Assembly: GCF_023715105.1 (NCBI RefSeq)
Contig: NZ_JAMBNO010000001.1
Location: 1-64,000, forward strand
Length of the DNA: 64,000 nt
Origin: Hydrogenophaga intermedia
GTDB lineage: Bacteria; Pseudomonadota; Gammaproteobacteria; Burkholderiales; Burkholderiaceae_C
Reading direction: 5' to 3'
Shown: piece after piece, positions 30,643-38,868 of the stretch
How positions within the stretch are numbered: position 1 is the stretch's first letter
Layout of the letters: the number at the start of each line of letters is the position of its first letter
Made by a program: the position numbers and the translations under genes
Notes under the pieces: generated by a model
The model's input: only the letters and a program-made list of their open reading frames with translations
The model's database searches: none
What the model was told of the DNA's origin: nothing

Positions 30643-33290
30643 CACGCCGCCGGTTCGGCGTCGCCGCCTTCGGTGCTCTCGCCGTTGTCGCCGCCCTCGG
30701 GCATGTTGGCGTCGTTTTCCACGATGCGCTGCAGGCCGGAGAGTTCGTCTCCGTCGTCCAGCGAGATCAGCGTGACGCCCTGGGTGGCGCGGCCCATCTC
30801 GCGGATCTCGGCCACGCGGGTGCGCACCAGCACGCCCTTGTCGGTGATCAGCATGATCTGGTCGTCGGGACGCACCAGCGTGGCCGCCACCACCTTGCCG
30901 TTGCGCTCGCTTTGCTGGATGGCGATCATGCCCTTGGTGCCGCGGCCATGGCGCGTGTACTCCGTGATGGAGGTGCGCTTGCCGTACCCATTGACGGTGG
31001 CGGTCAGCACGCTTTGCGTCTCGTCCTCGGCCACCAGCATGGCGATCACGCGCTGGCCGTCCTCGAGCATCATGCCGCGCACGCCGCGCGCGTTGCGGCC
31101 CATCGGGCGCACGTCGTTCTCGTCGAAGCGCACCGCCTTGCCGCCGTCGGAGAACAGCATCACGTCGTGGCGGCCGTCGGTCAGGGCGGCACCAATCAGG
31201 TAGTCGCCCTCATCGAGGTCGACCGCGATGATGCCGGCCTTGCGCGGGTTGCTGAACTCGTCGAGCGCGGTCTTCTTCACCGTGCCACCGGCCGTGCCCA
31301 TGAACACATAGTGATCGGCCGGGAAGCTGCGGAACTCGCCGGTGAGCGGCAGCACGACGTTGATCTTCTCGCCCTCGGCCAGCGGGAACATGTTGACGAT
31401 GGGCTTGCCCCGCGAGCCGCGCGAGCCGCTGGGCACTTCCCACACCTTGAGCCAATACAGGCGCCCGCGGTTGGAGAAGCACAGGATCCAGTCGTGCGTG
31501 TTGGCGATGAAGAGCTGGTCGATCCAGTCGTCTTCCTTGGTGGCCGTGGCCTGCTTGCCGCGCCCGCCGCGCTTTTGCGAGCGGTATTCGTTGAGCGGCT
31601 GGCTCTTGATGTAGCCCGAGTGGCTGAGCGTGACCACCATGTCGGTGGGCGTGATCAGGTCCTCGGTGCCGAGGTCCTGCGCGTTGTGCTCGATCTGGCT
31701 GCGGCGTGCGCCGAGCTTGGTCTGGCCGAACTCCTGCTTCACCGCGGTGAGTTCGTCGCCGATGATGGTCGAGACGCGCTCGGGCCGGGCCAGGATGTCC
31801 AGCAGATCGTCGATCTCGGCCATCACGTCCTTGTATTCGGCCACGATCTTGTCCTGCTCCAGCCCGGTGAGGCGCTGCAGGCGCATTTGCAGGATTTCCT
31901 GCGCCTGCGTTTCCGAGAGCCGGTACAGGCCGTCGCCCTGCATGCCGAACGCGCGGTCCAGCCCGTCGGGGCGGTAGTCGTCGGCATTCACCGTGCCGCC
32001 GTCGGCCTTGGCGCGGGTGAGCATCTCGCGCACCAGCTGGCTGTCCCAGCTGCGGGTCATCAGCTCGGCCTTGGCCACCGGCGGCGTGGGCGATTCGCGG
32101 ATGATGCGGATGAACTCGTCGATGTTGGCCAGCGCCACCGCCAGGCCTTCGAGCACGTGGCCGCGCTCGCGCGCCTTGCGCAGGTTGAAGATGGTGCGGC
32201 GGGTCACCACCTCGCGGCGGTGCTCCAGGAAGACGGTGACCAGATCCTTCAGGTTGCACAGGCGGGGCTGGCCGTCCACCAGCGCCACCATGTTGATGCC
32301 GAAGGTGTCCTGCAGCTGGGTCTGCTTGTACAGGTTGTTGAGCACCACCTCGGGCACTTCGCCGCGCTTGAGCTCGATCACCAGGCGCATGCCGGATTTG
32401 TCCGATTCGTCCTGGATGTGGCTGATGCCTTCGATCTTCTTCTCGTGTACCAGCTCGGCCATGCGCTCCTGCAGCGTCTTCTTGTTGACCTGGTAGGGCA
32501 GCTCGTCAACGATGATGGCCTGGCGCTGGCCGCGATCGATGTCTTCGAAGTGGCACTTGGCGCGCATCACCACACGCCCGCGACCGGTGCGGTAGCCGTC
32601 CTTCACGCCATTGATGCCGTAGATGATGCCGGCGGTGGGGAAGTCGGGCGCCGGAATGATCTCCATCAATTCGTCGATGGAGGCCTCGGGGTTCTTGAGC
32701 AGATGCAGGCACGCGTCCACCACCTCGTTGAGGTTGTGGGGCGGGATGTTGGTGGCCATGCCCACCGCGATGCCGGCGCTGCCGTTGACCAGCAGGTTGG
32801 GCAGGCGCGTGGGCAGCACCAGCGGCTCTTTCTCGCTGCCGTCGTAGTTCGGGCCGTAGTCGACGGTTTCCTTGTCGATGTCGGCGAGCATCTCGTGCGC
32901 GATCTTGGACAGGCGGATCTCGGTGTAGCGCATGGCCGCGGCGTTGTCGCCGTCGACCGAGCCGAAGTTGCCCTGGCCATCGACCAGCATATGGCGCAGC
33001 GAGAAATCCTGCGCCATGCGCACGATCGTGTCGTACACCGCCGAGTCGCCGTGCGGGTGGTACTTACCGATTACGTCGCCGACGATACGCGCCGACTTCT
33101 TGTAGGGGCGGTTCCAGTCGTTGTTGAGTTCGTGCATGGCGAAGAGCACGCGCCGGTGCACCGGCTTGAGGCCGTCCCGGGCATCGGGCAGCGCGCGCCC
33201 GACGATCACGCTCATCGCGTAATCGAGATAGCTCCTGCGCATCTCCTCTTCCAGACTGATCGGCAGGGTTTCTTTGGCGAATGAACTCAT
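30642..33290 (-). CDS. gyrA: DNA gyrase subunit A
   Basis: 882 residues. The catalytic tyrosine is Tyr122 in MRYTEIRLS. The quinolone region [10 protein letters not shown] has Ser83 and Asp87, matching the wild-type residues of Escherichia coli and with the same numbering. The GyrA-box QKRGGRGK and the C-terminal beta-pinwheel repeats (for example [20 protein letters not shown]) follow, with an acidic tail at the end. With GyrB it introduces negative supercoils. It heads the minus-strand run gyrA-serC-pheA-tyrA-aroA/cmk. The 254-base gap upstream separates it from divergent ompA and must hold both promoters. Confidence 0.99.
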   Translation of the reverse strand: MSSFAKETLPISLEEEMRRSYLDYAMSVIVGRALPDARDGLKPVHRRVLFAMHELNNDWNRPYKKSARIVGDVIGKYHPHGDSAVYDTIVRMAQDFSLRHMLVDGQGNFGSVDGDNAAAMRYTEIRLSKIAHEMLADIDKETVDYGPNYDGSEKEPLVLPTRLPNLLVNGSAGIAVGMATNIPPHNLNEVVDACLHLLKNPEASIDELMEIIPAPDFPTAGIIYGINGVKDGYRTGRGRVVMRAKCHFEDIDRGQRQAIIVDELPYQVNKKTLQERMAELVHEKKIEGISHIQDESDKSGMRLVIELKRGEVPEVVLNNLYKQTQLQDTFGINMVALVDGQPRLCNLKDLVTVFLEHRREVVTRRTIFNLRKARERGHVLEGLAVALANIDEFIRIIRESPTPPVAKAELMTRSWDSQLVREMLTRAKADGGTVNADDYRPDGLDRAFGMQGDGLYRLSETQAQEILQMRLQRLTGLEQDKIVAEYKDVMAEIDDLLDILARPERVSTIIGDELTAVKQEFGQTKLGARRSQIEHNAQDLGTEDLITPTDMVVTLSHSGYIKSQPLNEYRSQKRGGRGKQATATKEDDWIDQLFIANTHDWILCFSNRGRLYWLKVWEVPSGSRGSRGKPIVNMFPLAEGEKINVVLPLTGEFRSFPADHYVFMGTAGGTVKKTALDEFSNPRKAGIIAVDLDEGDYLIGAALTDGRHDVMLFSDGGKAVRFDENDVRPMGRNARGVRGMMLEDGQRVIAMLVAEDETQSVLTATVNGYGKRTSITEYTRHGRGTKGMIAIQQSERNGKVVAATLVRPDDQIMLITDKGVLVRTRVAEIREMGRATQGVTLISLDDGDELSGLQRIVENDANMPEGGDNGESTEGGDAEPAA

Positions 33291-33544
33291 GGTGTGACTG
33301 GGCGGTTGACCGTCTGGAATGCAGCCGAAGATTTTACGGCGCGCCCGCGATGGGCCCGGAAGGCGTCATTTGTTGTTCATCGACAACGGATGGGCGCCGA
33401 GCCTTGTAGGCGAACGCCGCGTCCCGAGGTGCGGGCTGCCGTTGGTCGCGCTTGTGGCACAATGACTCGAGCGTTTTGGGCAGAAAGTTCCCCAATCGTC
33501 ATCCATGTCACGCAGGTCGTCTGCGGCTTACCAAGAGGAAAACC

Positions 33545-34201
33545 ATGAAAAAACTCAACCGAGTGGCAATGCTGTTTGCAACCGCCGCCATGGCAACGGC
33601 TGCTGGCGCCCAGACCATCGATAACTGGCGCAACGGCACCAGCGAGCTGGTGTGGAAGAACGGTACGAACGAACTCTGCTGGCGCGATGCCTCGTGGACC
33701 CCCGCGACCGCCGCCCAGGGTTGCGACGGCGCCATCGTGCCGCGCGCTGCTGCTCCGGCCCCGGCCCCCGCTGCCGCCCCGGCTCCGGCCCCCGCTGCTG
33801 CGCCGGCACGGGCCCCCGCGCCCGCCCCGGCCCCGGCTCCCGCCGCCACCAAGGTGACCTACGCCGCCGACGCCTTCTTCGACTTTGACAAGGCCGTCCT
33901 CAAGCCCGAAGGCAAAGCCAAGCTGGACGACCTGGCTGGCAAGGTTCAGGGCATCAACCTGGAAGTCGTGATCGCCGTGGGCCACACCGACTCCACCGGC
34001 GCAGCCGCTTACAACCAGTCCCTGTCGGTGCGCCGCGCCGAAGCCGTGAAGGCCTATCTGGTCAGCAAGGGCATCGAAAGCAACCGCATCTACACCGAAG
34101 GCAAGGGCCTGACCCAGCCGGTGGCCGACAACGCCACCCGCGAAGGCCGCGCGAAGAACCGTCGCGTGGAAGTCGAAGTGGTCGGTACCCGCAAGAACTG
34201 A
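33545..34201 (+). CDS. OmpA-family outer membrane protein with Pro/Ala linker
   Basis: 218 residues with AGAGGAAAA as ribosome site. The signal peptide MKKLNRVAMLFATAAMATAAGA is followed by a short domain with a Cys pair (NELCWRD and AQGCDGA), then an extreme Ala/Pro linker (about 75-100). The OmpA C-terminal peptidoglycan-binding domain follows: VGHTDSTGAAAYNQSLSVRR, and NATREGRAKNRRVEVEV near the end. There is no eight-strand barrel, so it resembles the short OmpA-like proteins of Burkholderiales rather than classical OmpA. It has its own strong terminator and is monocistronic. Confidence 0.93.
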   Translation: MKKLNRVAMLFATAAMATAAGAQTIDNWRNGTSELVWKNGTNELCWRDASWTPATAAQGCDGAIVPRAAAPAPAPAAAPAPAPAAAPARAPAPAPAPAPAATKVTYAADAFFDFDKAVLKPEGKAKLDDLAGKVQGINLEVVIAVGHTDSTGAAAYNQSLSVRRAEAVKAYLVSKGIESNRIYTEGKGLTQPVADNATREGRAKNRRVEVEVVGTRKN

Positions 34202-34223
34202 TCCGGTTCTCCGGCATCACAAG

Positions 34224-34248
34224 GAACCGCGCTCCGGCGCGGTTTTTT
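34224..34248 (+). terminator. Rho-independent terminator after the ompA-like gene
   Basis: ACCGCGC (34226-34232), the stable tetraloop TCCG and GCGCGGT (34237-34243) form a 7-base-pair stem followed by a T run. It lies 25 bases after the stop codon. This is a textbook intrinsic terminator. Confidence 0.92.
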
Positions 34249-34270
34249 GTTGCCTTCGCATAATCGCGCC

Positions 34271-34978
34271 ATGACCGCACACACCAACGCCGACCCTGCC
34301 GAGCTGGCGAAATTCTCCGAGCTGGCCCACCGCTGGTGGGACCCGCAAAGCGAGTTCCGCCCGCTGCACCAGATCAACCCCTTGCGCCTGGACTGGATCG
34401 ACTCGCTGGTGGGGTTGTCGGGCAAGCGCGTGCTCGACGTTGGCTGTGGCGGCGGCATCCTCTCCGATTCCATGGCGCGCCGGGGCGCCGATGTGACCGG
34501 CATCGACCTGGCAACCAAGGCGCTCAAGGTGGCCCAATTGCACGCGCTTGAGGCAGCCACGCCGAACGTGCGCTATCTGGAAACCAGCGTGGAGGCCCTG
34601 GCCGCCGAACAGCCAGCCAGCTTCGACGTGGTGACCTGCATGGAGATGATCGAGCACGTGCCCGACCCGTCGTCGGTGGTGCGCGCCTGCTCCGCGCTGG
34701 TCAAGCCGGGAGGTTGGGTGTTCTTCTCCACCATCAACCGCAACCCCAAGGCATTCCTGTTTGCCATCGTGGGTGCGGAATACGTGCTGCGGCTGTTGCC
34801 GCGCGGCACCCACGAGTACGCGAAGTTCGTGCGTCCAGCGGAATTGGCCGCGCACTGCCGCGACAGTGGCCTGGCGCTCGATCACATGCGGGGCATGGAA
34901 TACAACCCGCTCACCCAGCGCTACTGGCTCAGCGGCGATACCAGCGTCAACTACCTCGTGGCCACGCGCAAGGCGTGA
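34271..34978 (+). CDS. ubiG: Ubiquinone biosynthesis O-methyltransferase
   Basis: 235 residues from ATG 34271. The N-terminus [22 protein letters not shown] is diagnostic of UbiG, followed by the SAM motif [31 protein letters not shown] and [21 protein letters not shown] are further UbiG signatures. It performs both O-methylation steps of ubiquinone synthesis at the inner membrane. The phosphoglycolate phosphatase gene follows after two bases, the common ubiG-gph pair. Confidence 0.97.
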   Translation: MTAHTNADPAELAKFSELAHRWWDPQSEFRPLHQINPLRLDWIDSLVGLSGKRVLDVGCGGGILSDSMARRGADVTGIDLATKALKVAQLHALEAATPNVRYLETSVEALAAEQPASFDVVTCMEMIEHVPDPSSVVRACSALVKPGGWVFFSTINRNPKAFLFAIVGAEYVLRLLPRGTHEYAKFVRPAELAAHCRDSGLALDHMRGMEYNPLTQRYWLSGDTSVNYLVATRKA

Positions 34979-34980
34979 AG

Positions 34981-35658
34981 ATGGCGCCGCCGACCTTTCG
35001 CGGTGTGCGTGCGGTGCTGTTCGATCTGGACGGCACGCTGCTGGACAGCGCACCCGACCTGGGCGCTGCCGCCGAAGCCTTGCGCGCCGCCCGGGGCCTG
35101 GAACCCCTGCCGTTGCACGCCTACCGTGCGCACGCCGGCTCGGGCGCGCGCGGCATGCTGCGCGTGGCGTTCGACCTCACCCCGGAGCACGAGGCCTACG
35201 AAGCCTTGCGCGAGGAGTTTTTTGCGGCCTACGAAGCCTGCATGCTGACGCGTACCCGCGCGTTCGACGGTGTGGCCACCCTGTTGCAGCGCCTGCAGGA
35301 CGGCCGCCTGGGCTGGGGCGTGGTCACCAACAAGTCGCAGCGCTTCACGCTGCCGATCGCGCGTGCCTTGCCCCTGTTCAACTCGGCCAGTGCCATCGTG
35401 TGCGGTGACACCACGCCGCACGCCAAGCCGCACCCCGCGCCCCTGCTGGAGGCCGCGCGCCGGCTCGGAACGGACCCCGCCGAGTGCATCTACGTGGGCG
35501 ATGACCTGCGGGATATTCAGGCGGGCAGGGCGGCGGGCATGCGCACCGTGGCGGCCCGCTACGGCTACCTGGGGCCGGGCGCCGTGGTGGAGGCCTGGGA
35601 AGCCGATGCGGTGATCGATTCGCCGATCGAGGTCTTGAAACTGCTCGATCTGCCCTAA
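34981..35658 (+). CDS. gph: Phosphoglycolate phosphatase, HAD family
   Basis: 225 residues. HAD motif I is FDLDGTLLDSAPDL, with nucleophile Asp15 and Asp17. Motif II is VVTNKS, followed by the Lys region TPHAKPHPAPLLEAARRLG and motif IV VGDDLRDIQAGRAAGM. It dephosphorylates 2-phosphoglycolate released by DNA repair and other reactions. The coding end doubles as the promoter region of ssrA, whose mature 5' end is only 13 bases after the stop. Confidence 0.94.
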   Translation: MAPPTFRGVRAVLFDLDGTLLDSAPDLGAAAEALRAARGLEPLPLHAYRAHAGSGARGMLRVAFDLTPEHEAYEALREEFFAAYEACMLTRTRAFDGVATLLQRLQDGRLGWGVVTNKSQRFTLPIARALPLFNSASAIVCGDTTPHAKPHPAPLLEAARRLGTDPAECIYVGDDLRDIQAGRAAGMRTVAARYGYLGPGAVVEAWEADAVIDSPIEVLKLLDLP

Positions 35659-35661
35659 ACT
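35635..35661 (+). promoter_or_regulatory. Candidate ssrA promoter inside the end of gph
   Basis: TTGAAA (35635-35640) and TAAACT (35656-35661) are separated by 15 bases, somewhat short, and lie 10 bases before the tmRNA 5' end. The -10 box includes the gph stop codon. Since no other space exists between gph and ssrA, the tmRNA is either transcribed from here or from the ubiG-gph operon. Confidence 0.45.
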
Positions 35662-35671
35662 CCCCGGTCCT

Positions 35672-36048
35672 GGGGCTGCACCGGTTTCGACGTGGGTTCG
35701 GACACGCAGCAGGGCATGTCGAGGTTCTGTCACCTCGTTAAACCGCAGAAAAAAACTAACTGCAAACGACGAACGTTTCGCACTCGCCGCCTAAACACCG
35801 GTGAGCCTCGCAACAGCAGGCCGATGGGCTGGGCAAGGGGGTCGCAAGACCTCCCGGCTGCGAGGGCATTCACATCGGCTGGTTCCGCGCCGGGCAGCTT
35901 GGCGGGGAATGAGACTCAAGGCTGCTGGCTTGCCGGATAGCGTGCCGCTGCGCGATCCGGACGGCGAGACCCAAACCAGACGGCTACACATGTAGAACTG
36001 CGCGAAGAAGGCTTGCGGACGGGGGTTCAATTCCCCCCAGCTCCACCA
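35672..36048 (+). ncRNA. ssrA: Transfer-messenger RNA (tmRNA)
   Basis: The 5' end GGGGCTGCACCGGTTTCGAC and the 3' end with a T-loop GGTTCAATTCC and terminal CCACCA form the tRNA-like domain. The internal reading frame at 35762-35791 encodes ANDERFALAA followed by TAA, the tag expected in Comamonadaceae-type betaproteobacteria. The RNA rescues stalled ribosomes with SmpB and marks the product for proteolysis. Length of about 377 bases is normal. The gene is single-piece, not permuted. Confidence 0.98.
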
Positions 36049-36066
36049 TCTTTCCCCTCGAAAAGC

Positions 36067-36121
36067 CGTCTGTCCCGGCAGACGATTCGAGATGTAACCG
36101 CTCGTCGTCCTCGCAAGGACG
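36067..36121 (+). terminator. Tandem hairpins downstream of ssrA
   Basis: CGTCTG-TCCCGG-CAGACG (36067-36084) and CGTCCT-CGCA-AGGACG (36106-36121) are two perfect stems in the 122-base gap between tmRNA and the pilus operon. A short T run (ATTTTT) occurs 14 bases beyond the second. They may define the tmRNA precursor end, but the T run is not adjacent, so intrinsic termination is uncertain. Confidence 0.4.
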
Positions 36122-36170
36122 CCCGTCTAGCCGATTTTTCCCAGGGGCTGGCGGCGGAGAGCATCGGGGC

Positions 36171-36785
36171 ATGTGGAATGCCCCTCCCTGTATGCGGCTT
36201 GAGTGTGCCGTGCCCCGCGCGCAGCGGGGCCTGACCCTGATCGAACTGATGGTCGGGGTCACGGTCCTGTCCATCTTGCTGCTGTTCGCCGTGCCGAGCT
36301 TCCAGGGGACCATCGCCCGCAGCCGCCTCACCTCATCGACCAACGACCTCGTGAGCGCCATGGCGCTCGCGCGCAGCGAGGCCATCCGGCGCGGCACCCG
36401 GGTGACCGTCTGCAAGACGGCCAATGGCACCGCCTGCACCACCAGCGGGGGCTGGCAGCAAGGCTGGCTCGTGTTCGCCGATCCGACCCGCGGCAGCGCA
36501 GCCGCCACGGTGGACGCCGGCGAAACCGTGATTGCGGTTGCCGGCGCGCGCCCGGGCAACATCAACGTCCTCGGCACCGCCAACTTCGCCAACTTCGTGT
36601 CCTTCGCGGCCGATGGAACGGTGCGGACCATGAACGGCACCTCCATGGCCGGCAGGCTGCGGGTGTGCAGCAATTCCGGCGCCCTGACCGATGCCACGCG
36701 GGCGCGCGAAGTCGACATCACGTCGGCCGGTCGCCTGGCCACCACCGTCGTCAACGTCACCAGCGCATGTGTTGCCCCAACATGA
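36171..36785 (+). CDS. fimT: Type IV pilus minor pilin FimT/GspH-like
   Basis: 204 residues, or 197 if the ATG at 36192 is used. The prepilin cleavage site is QRG-LTLIELMVGVTVLSIL, with Gly before the cut and Glu at position 5 of the mature chain. The hydrophobic N-terminal helix is followed by the FimT/GspH block RSRLTSSTNDLVSAMALARS and RRGTRVTV. It begins an operon of six pilus genes. FimT-type minor pilins are tip components and some bind DNA during uptake. It overlaps pilV by four bases (ATGA). Confidence 0.9.
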   Translation: MWNAPPCMRLECAVPRAQRGLTLIELMVGVTVLSILLLFAVPSFQGTIARSRLTSSTNDLVSAMALARSEAIRRGTRVTVCKTANGTACTTSGGWQQGWLVFADPTRGSAAATVDAGETVIAVAGARPGNINVLGTANFANFVSFAADGTVRTMNGTSMAGRLRVCSNSGALTDATRAREVDITSAGRLATTVVNVTSACVAPT

Positions 36786-37279
36786 TGACTTCCCGATTCC
36801 AGCGTCGACATGTTCCCTTGAGACAGGCGGGTGCCGGTCTCATCGAGGTTCTGGTGGCCGTGGTGGTGCTTGCCATCGGCCTGCTGGGCATGGCTGGCCT
36901 GCAGGCCAGTGCCCTGCGCGGCAACCAGAGCAGTTACGCCCGCAGCCAGGCGGTGATGCTCAGCTACTACATGCTCGACATGATGCGCGCCGACCGCAAC
37001 CGGGCGGTGCTGGGCGACTACAACACCGACAACAACGCCACCCCGGGCGCCGTGCTGTCGCCGGTGTGCAACCCGGCCGATTTTTCGGCCAACACGCTGG
37101 CCGACAACACCCGGCAGGACTGGCTCACGGCCATCAAGACCGGGCTTGGCGATTCCGCGCAGACCTGTGGAGCGATCCGCTGCGCAGCCACGGGCGAATG
37201 CACCATCCAGATCACCTGGGACGACGAGCGTGCCGGCGGATCGGGGCAACAGCGTTTTGAAACCAGGAGCCGCCTGTGA
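36782..37279 (+). CDS. pilV: Type IV pilus minor pilin PilV
   Basis: 165 residues. The prepilin motif GAG-LIEVLVAVVVLAIGLLGMAG is characteristic of PilV, followed by QASALRGNQSSYARSQAV. Cys residues near the end (CGAIRCAATGEC) are likely disulphide-bonded. It joins the priming complex of minor pilins with PilW, PilX and PilY1. ATGA overlap with fimT and a one-base overlap with pilW indicate co-translation. Confidence 0.9.
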   Translation: MMTSRFQRRHVPLRQAGAGLIEVLVAVVVLAIGLLGMAGLQASALRGNQSSYARSQAVMLSYYMLDMMRADRNRAVLGDYNTDNNATPGAVLSPVCNPADFSANTLADNTRQDWLTAIKTGLGDSAQTCGAIRCAATGECTIQITWDDERAGGSGQQRFETRSRL

Positions 37280-38301
37280 TGCGCCCGGCAGTCCCCCGCA
37301 CGCCCCGCCACCAGGCGGGCTTCAGCCTGGTGGAGTTGATGATCGCCCTGGTGCTGGGGCTCATCCTGATCATCGGTGCGGCCAGCGTCTACGTCACCAA
37401 CCAGCAGGCCGCGCGCACCAACGAGGGCCTGGCGCGCCTGCAGGAAAGCGGACGGATCGCCTTCGAGCTGATGTCGCGCGAGATGCGGCAGGCTGGCGGC
37501 AACGCCTGCGGGGCGACGCTGGTGGCCAACGTGCTCAACAACCCCTCGAACAATTGGTACACCGATTTCGACGCCGGGCCGGTCATCGGCTATGAGGGCA
37601 ACGCGCCCGCGACGGGCATCGTGGCCACCGGCACCGCCGTGGGCCAGCGGGTGAACGGCACCGACGCCATCATGATCATGGGGCCCAACCCGGTCGACAA
37701 TGCCACCATCGTCACGCACAACCCCACCGCGGCCGAGTTTTCATTGAACACTTCCAACCACGGCATCGCCGACGGCGACGTGGTGCTGGTCTGCGATTCG
37801 CAGTCCGCGGCCGTGACGCAGATCACCAACGCGCAGCCCGGCGTGAACGTGACCATCGTGCACAACACCGGCCTCGGCACGCCGGGCAACTGCACCAAGG
37901 GCCTGGGCTATCCCGTGCTCTGCACCACCAACGGCACGCCCAAGACCTTCGCGGGCGGCGGCATCGTGTCCAAGCTCAACCCCGGCTTCTGGTACATCGG
38001 CAACAACCCCCGGGGTGGCCGTTCGCTATACCGGGCCAGTTCAACCGCGCAGGTCGAGATCACAGACGGCGTGGTGGACATGCAGCTGCAGTACCTCACC
38101 CGCAACGCCACCTCGGGCAACCTCGCGCTGGACTGGGTCGACGGCAGCACCATCACCAACTGGTCCAACGCCGGCACGGAGCTGCCGGTGGCGGTGCGGG
38201 TTCAGCTCTCCCTGCAATCCCTGCAGAACGTCGGCACCGATCAACAAACCCTCAACCGGGTACAGGTGTACTCGGTGACGCTGCGAAACCGGGCGCTGTG
38301 A
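37279..38301 (+). CDS. pilW: Type IV pilus minor pilin PilW
   Basis: 340 residues from ATG 37279, with AGGAGC upstream. The prepilin site QAG-FSLVELMIALVLGLILIIG is followed by the PilW block ARTNEGLARLQESGRIAFEL and MSREMRQAGGNACG. It is the large minor pilin of the tip complex, and the C-terminal part is beta-rich. It shares a base with the pilV stop and overlaps the possible GTG start of pilX. Confidence 0.92.
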   Translation: MRPAVPRTPRHQAGFSLVELMIALVLGLILIIGAASVYVTNQQAARTNEGLARLQESGRIAFELMSREMRQAGGNACGATLVANVLNNPSNNWYTDFDAGPVIGYEGNAPATGIVATGTAVGQRVNGTDAIMIMGPNPVDNATIVTHNPTAAEFSLNTSNHGIADGDVVLVCDSQSAAVTQITNAQPGVNVTIVHNTGLGTPGNCTKGLGYPVLCTTNGTPKTFAGGGIVSKLNPGFWYIGNNPRGGRSLYRASSTAQVEITDGVVDMQLQYLTRNATSGNLALDWVDGSTITNWSNAGTELPVAVRVQLSLQSLQNVGTDQQTLNRVQVYSVTLRNRAL

Positions 38302-38303
38302 TC

Positions 38304-38828
38304 ATGAACGCTCTTTTCTCCACCCAGCCCCAGCCTTCGTCACGTTCGGCCCAACGTGGCGTCGTTCTCGTCGTGGCCCTCGTGTTGCTGGCCATCATGG
38401 CGCTGGTCGGCGTCAACGCCATGCGATCGGTGTCGCAGGAGGAGCGCATGGCCGCCCACACCTACGACCGCAACCTGTCGTTCCAGGCCGCCGAGTCGGC
38501 GCTGCGCGAGGCGGAGGCGGTGGTGGCCGCAAACAAGCCCATGCCCACGAGCTGCGCCAATGGCCTGTGCCCGGCCGCGGCACCTACCGATACACCGCGC
38601 TGGCTTGTTCCGAACTCCACCGACTGGCAGGCGGCCACCACCATCACCAGCGGTTCGATCGCCATCACCCCGCAATACATCGTCGAGTACCTGGGCAACA
38701 CCTTCGAGTGTGAGCCCGGTTCGCCATCGACCAGCACCGACTGCAAACGCTATCGCATCACGGCGCGCAGCAACCCGGGCGCGGACCGCTCGGTCGTGAT
38801 GCTCCAGTCCACCTTTGCCACCGATTGA
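38304..38828 (+). CDS. pilX: Type IV pilus assembly protein PilX
   Basis: 174 residues from ATG 38304; a GTG at 38298 overlapping the pilW stop is the alternative. The prepilin-like N-terminus QRG-VVLVVALVLLAIMALVG lacks the usual Glu at position 5. This is normal for PilX/GspK-like pilins that cap the pseudopilus tip. QAAESALREAEA matches PilX. Two Cys pairs occur in CANGLC and in the FECEPG/TDCKRY region. It lies between pilW and pilY1. Confidence 0.88.
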   Translation: MNALFSTQPQPSSRSAQRGVVLVVALVLLAIMALVGVNAMRSVSQEERMAAHTYDRNLSFQAAESALREAEAVVAANKPMPTSCANGLCPAAAPTDTPRWLVPNSTDWQAATTITSGSIAITPQYIVEYLGNTFECEPGSPSTSTDCKRYRITARSNPGADRSVVMLQSTFATD

Positions 38829-38868
38829 CCCGGCCCAGGCCCAGAACCGACACACAGGGAGTCGTTCC

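Noticed and set aside
30642-33290. Quinolone-resistance substitutions in gyrA.
   Set aside because: Ser83 and Asp87 are both the sensitive-type residues.
36049-36170. An integration site for a mobile element at the 3' end of ssrA.
   Set aside because: tmRNA ends are common attachment sites, but the following genes are a conserved pilus operon. No integrase or repeated copy of the ssrA end was seen in the window.
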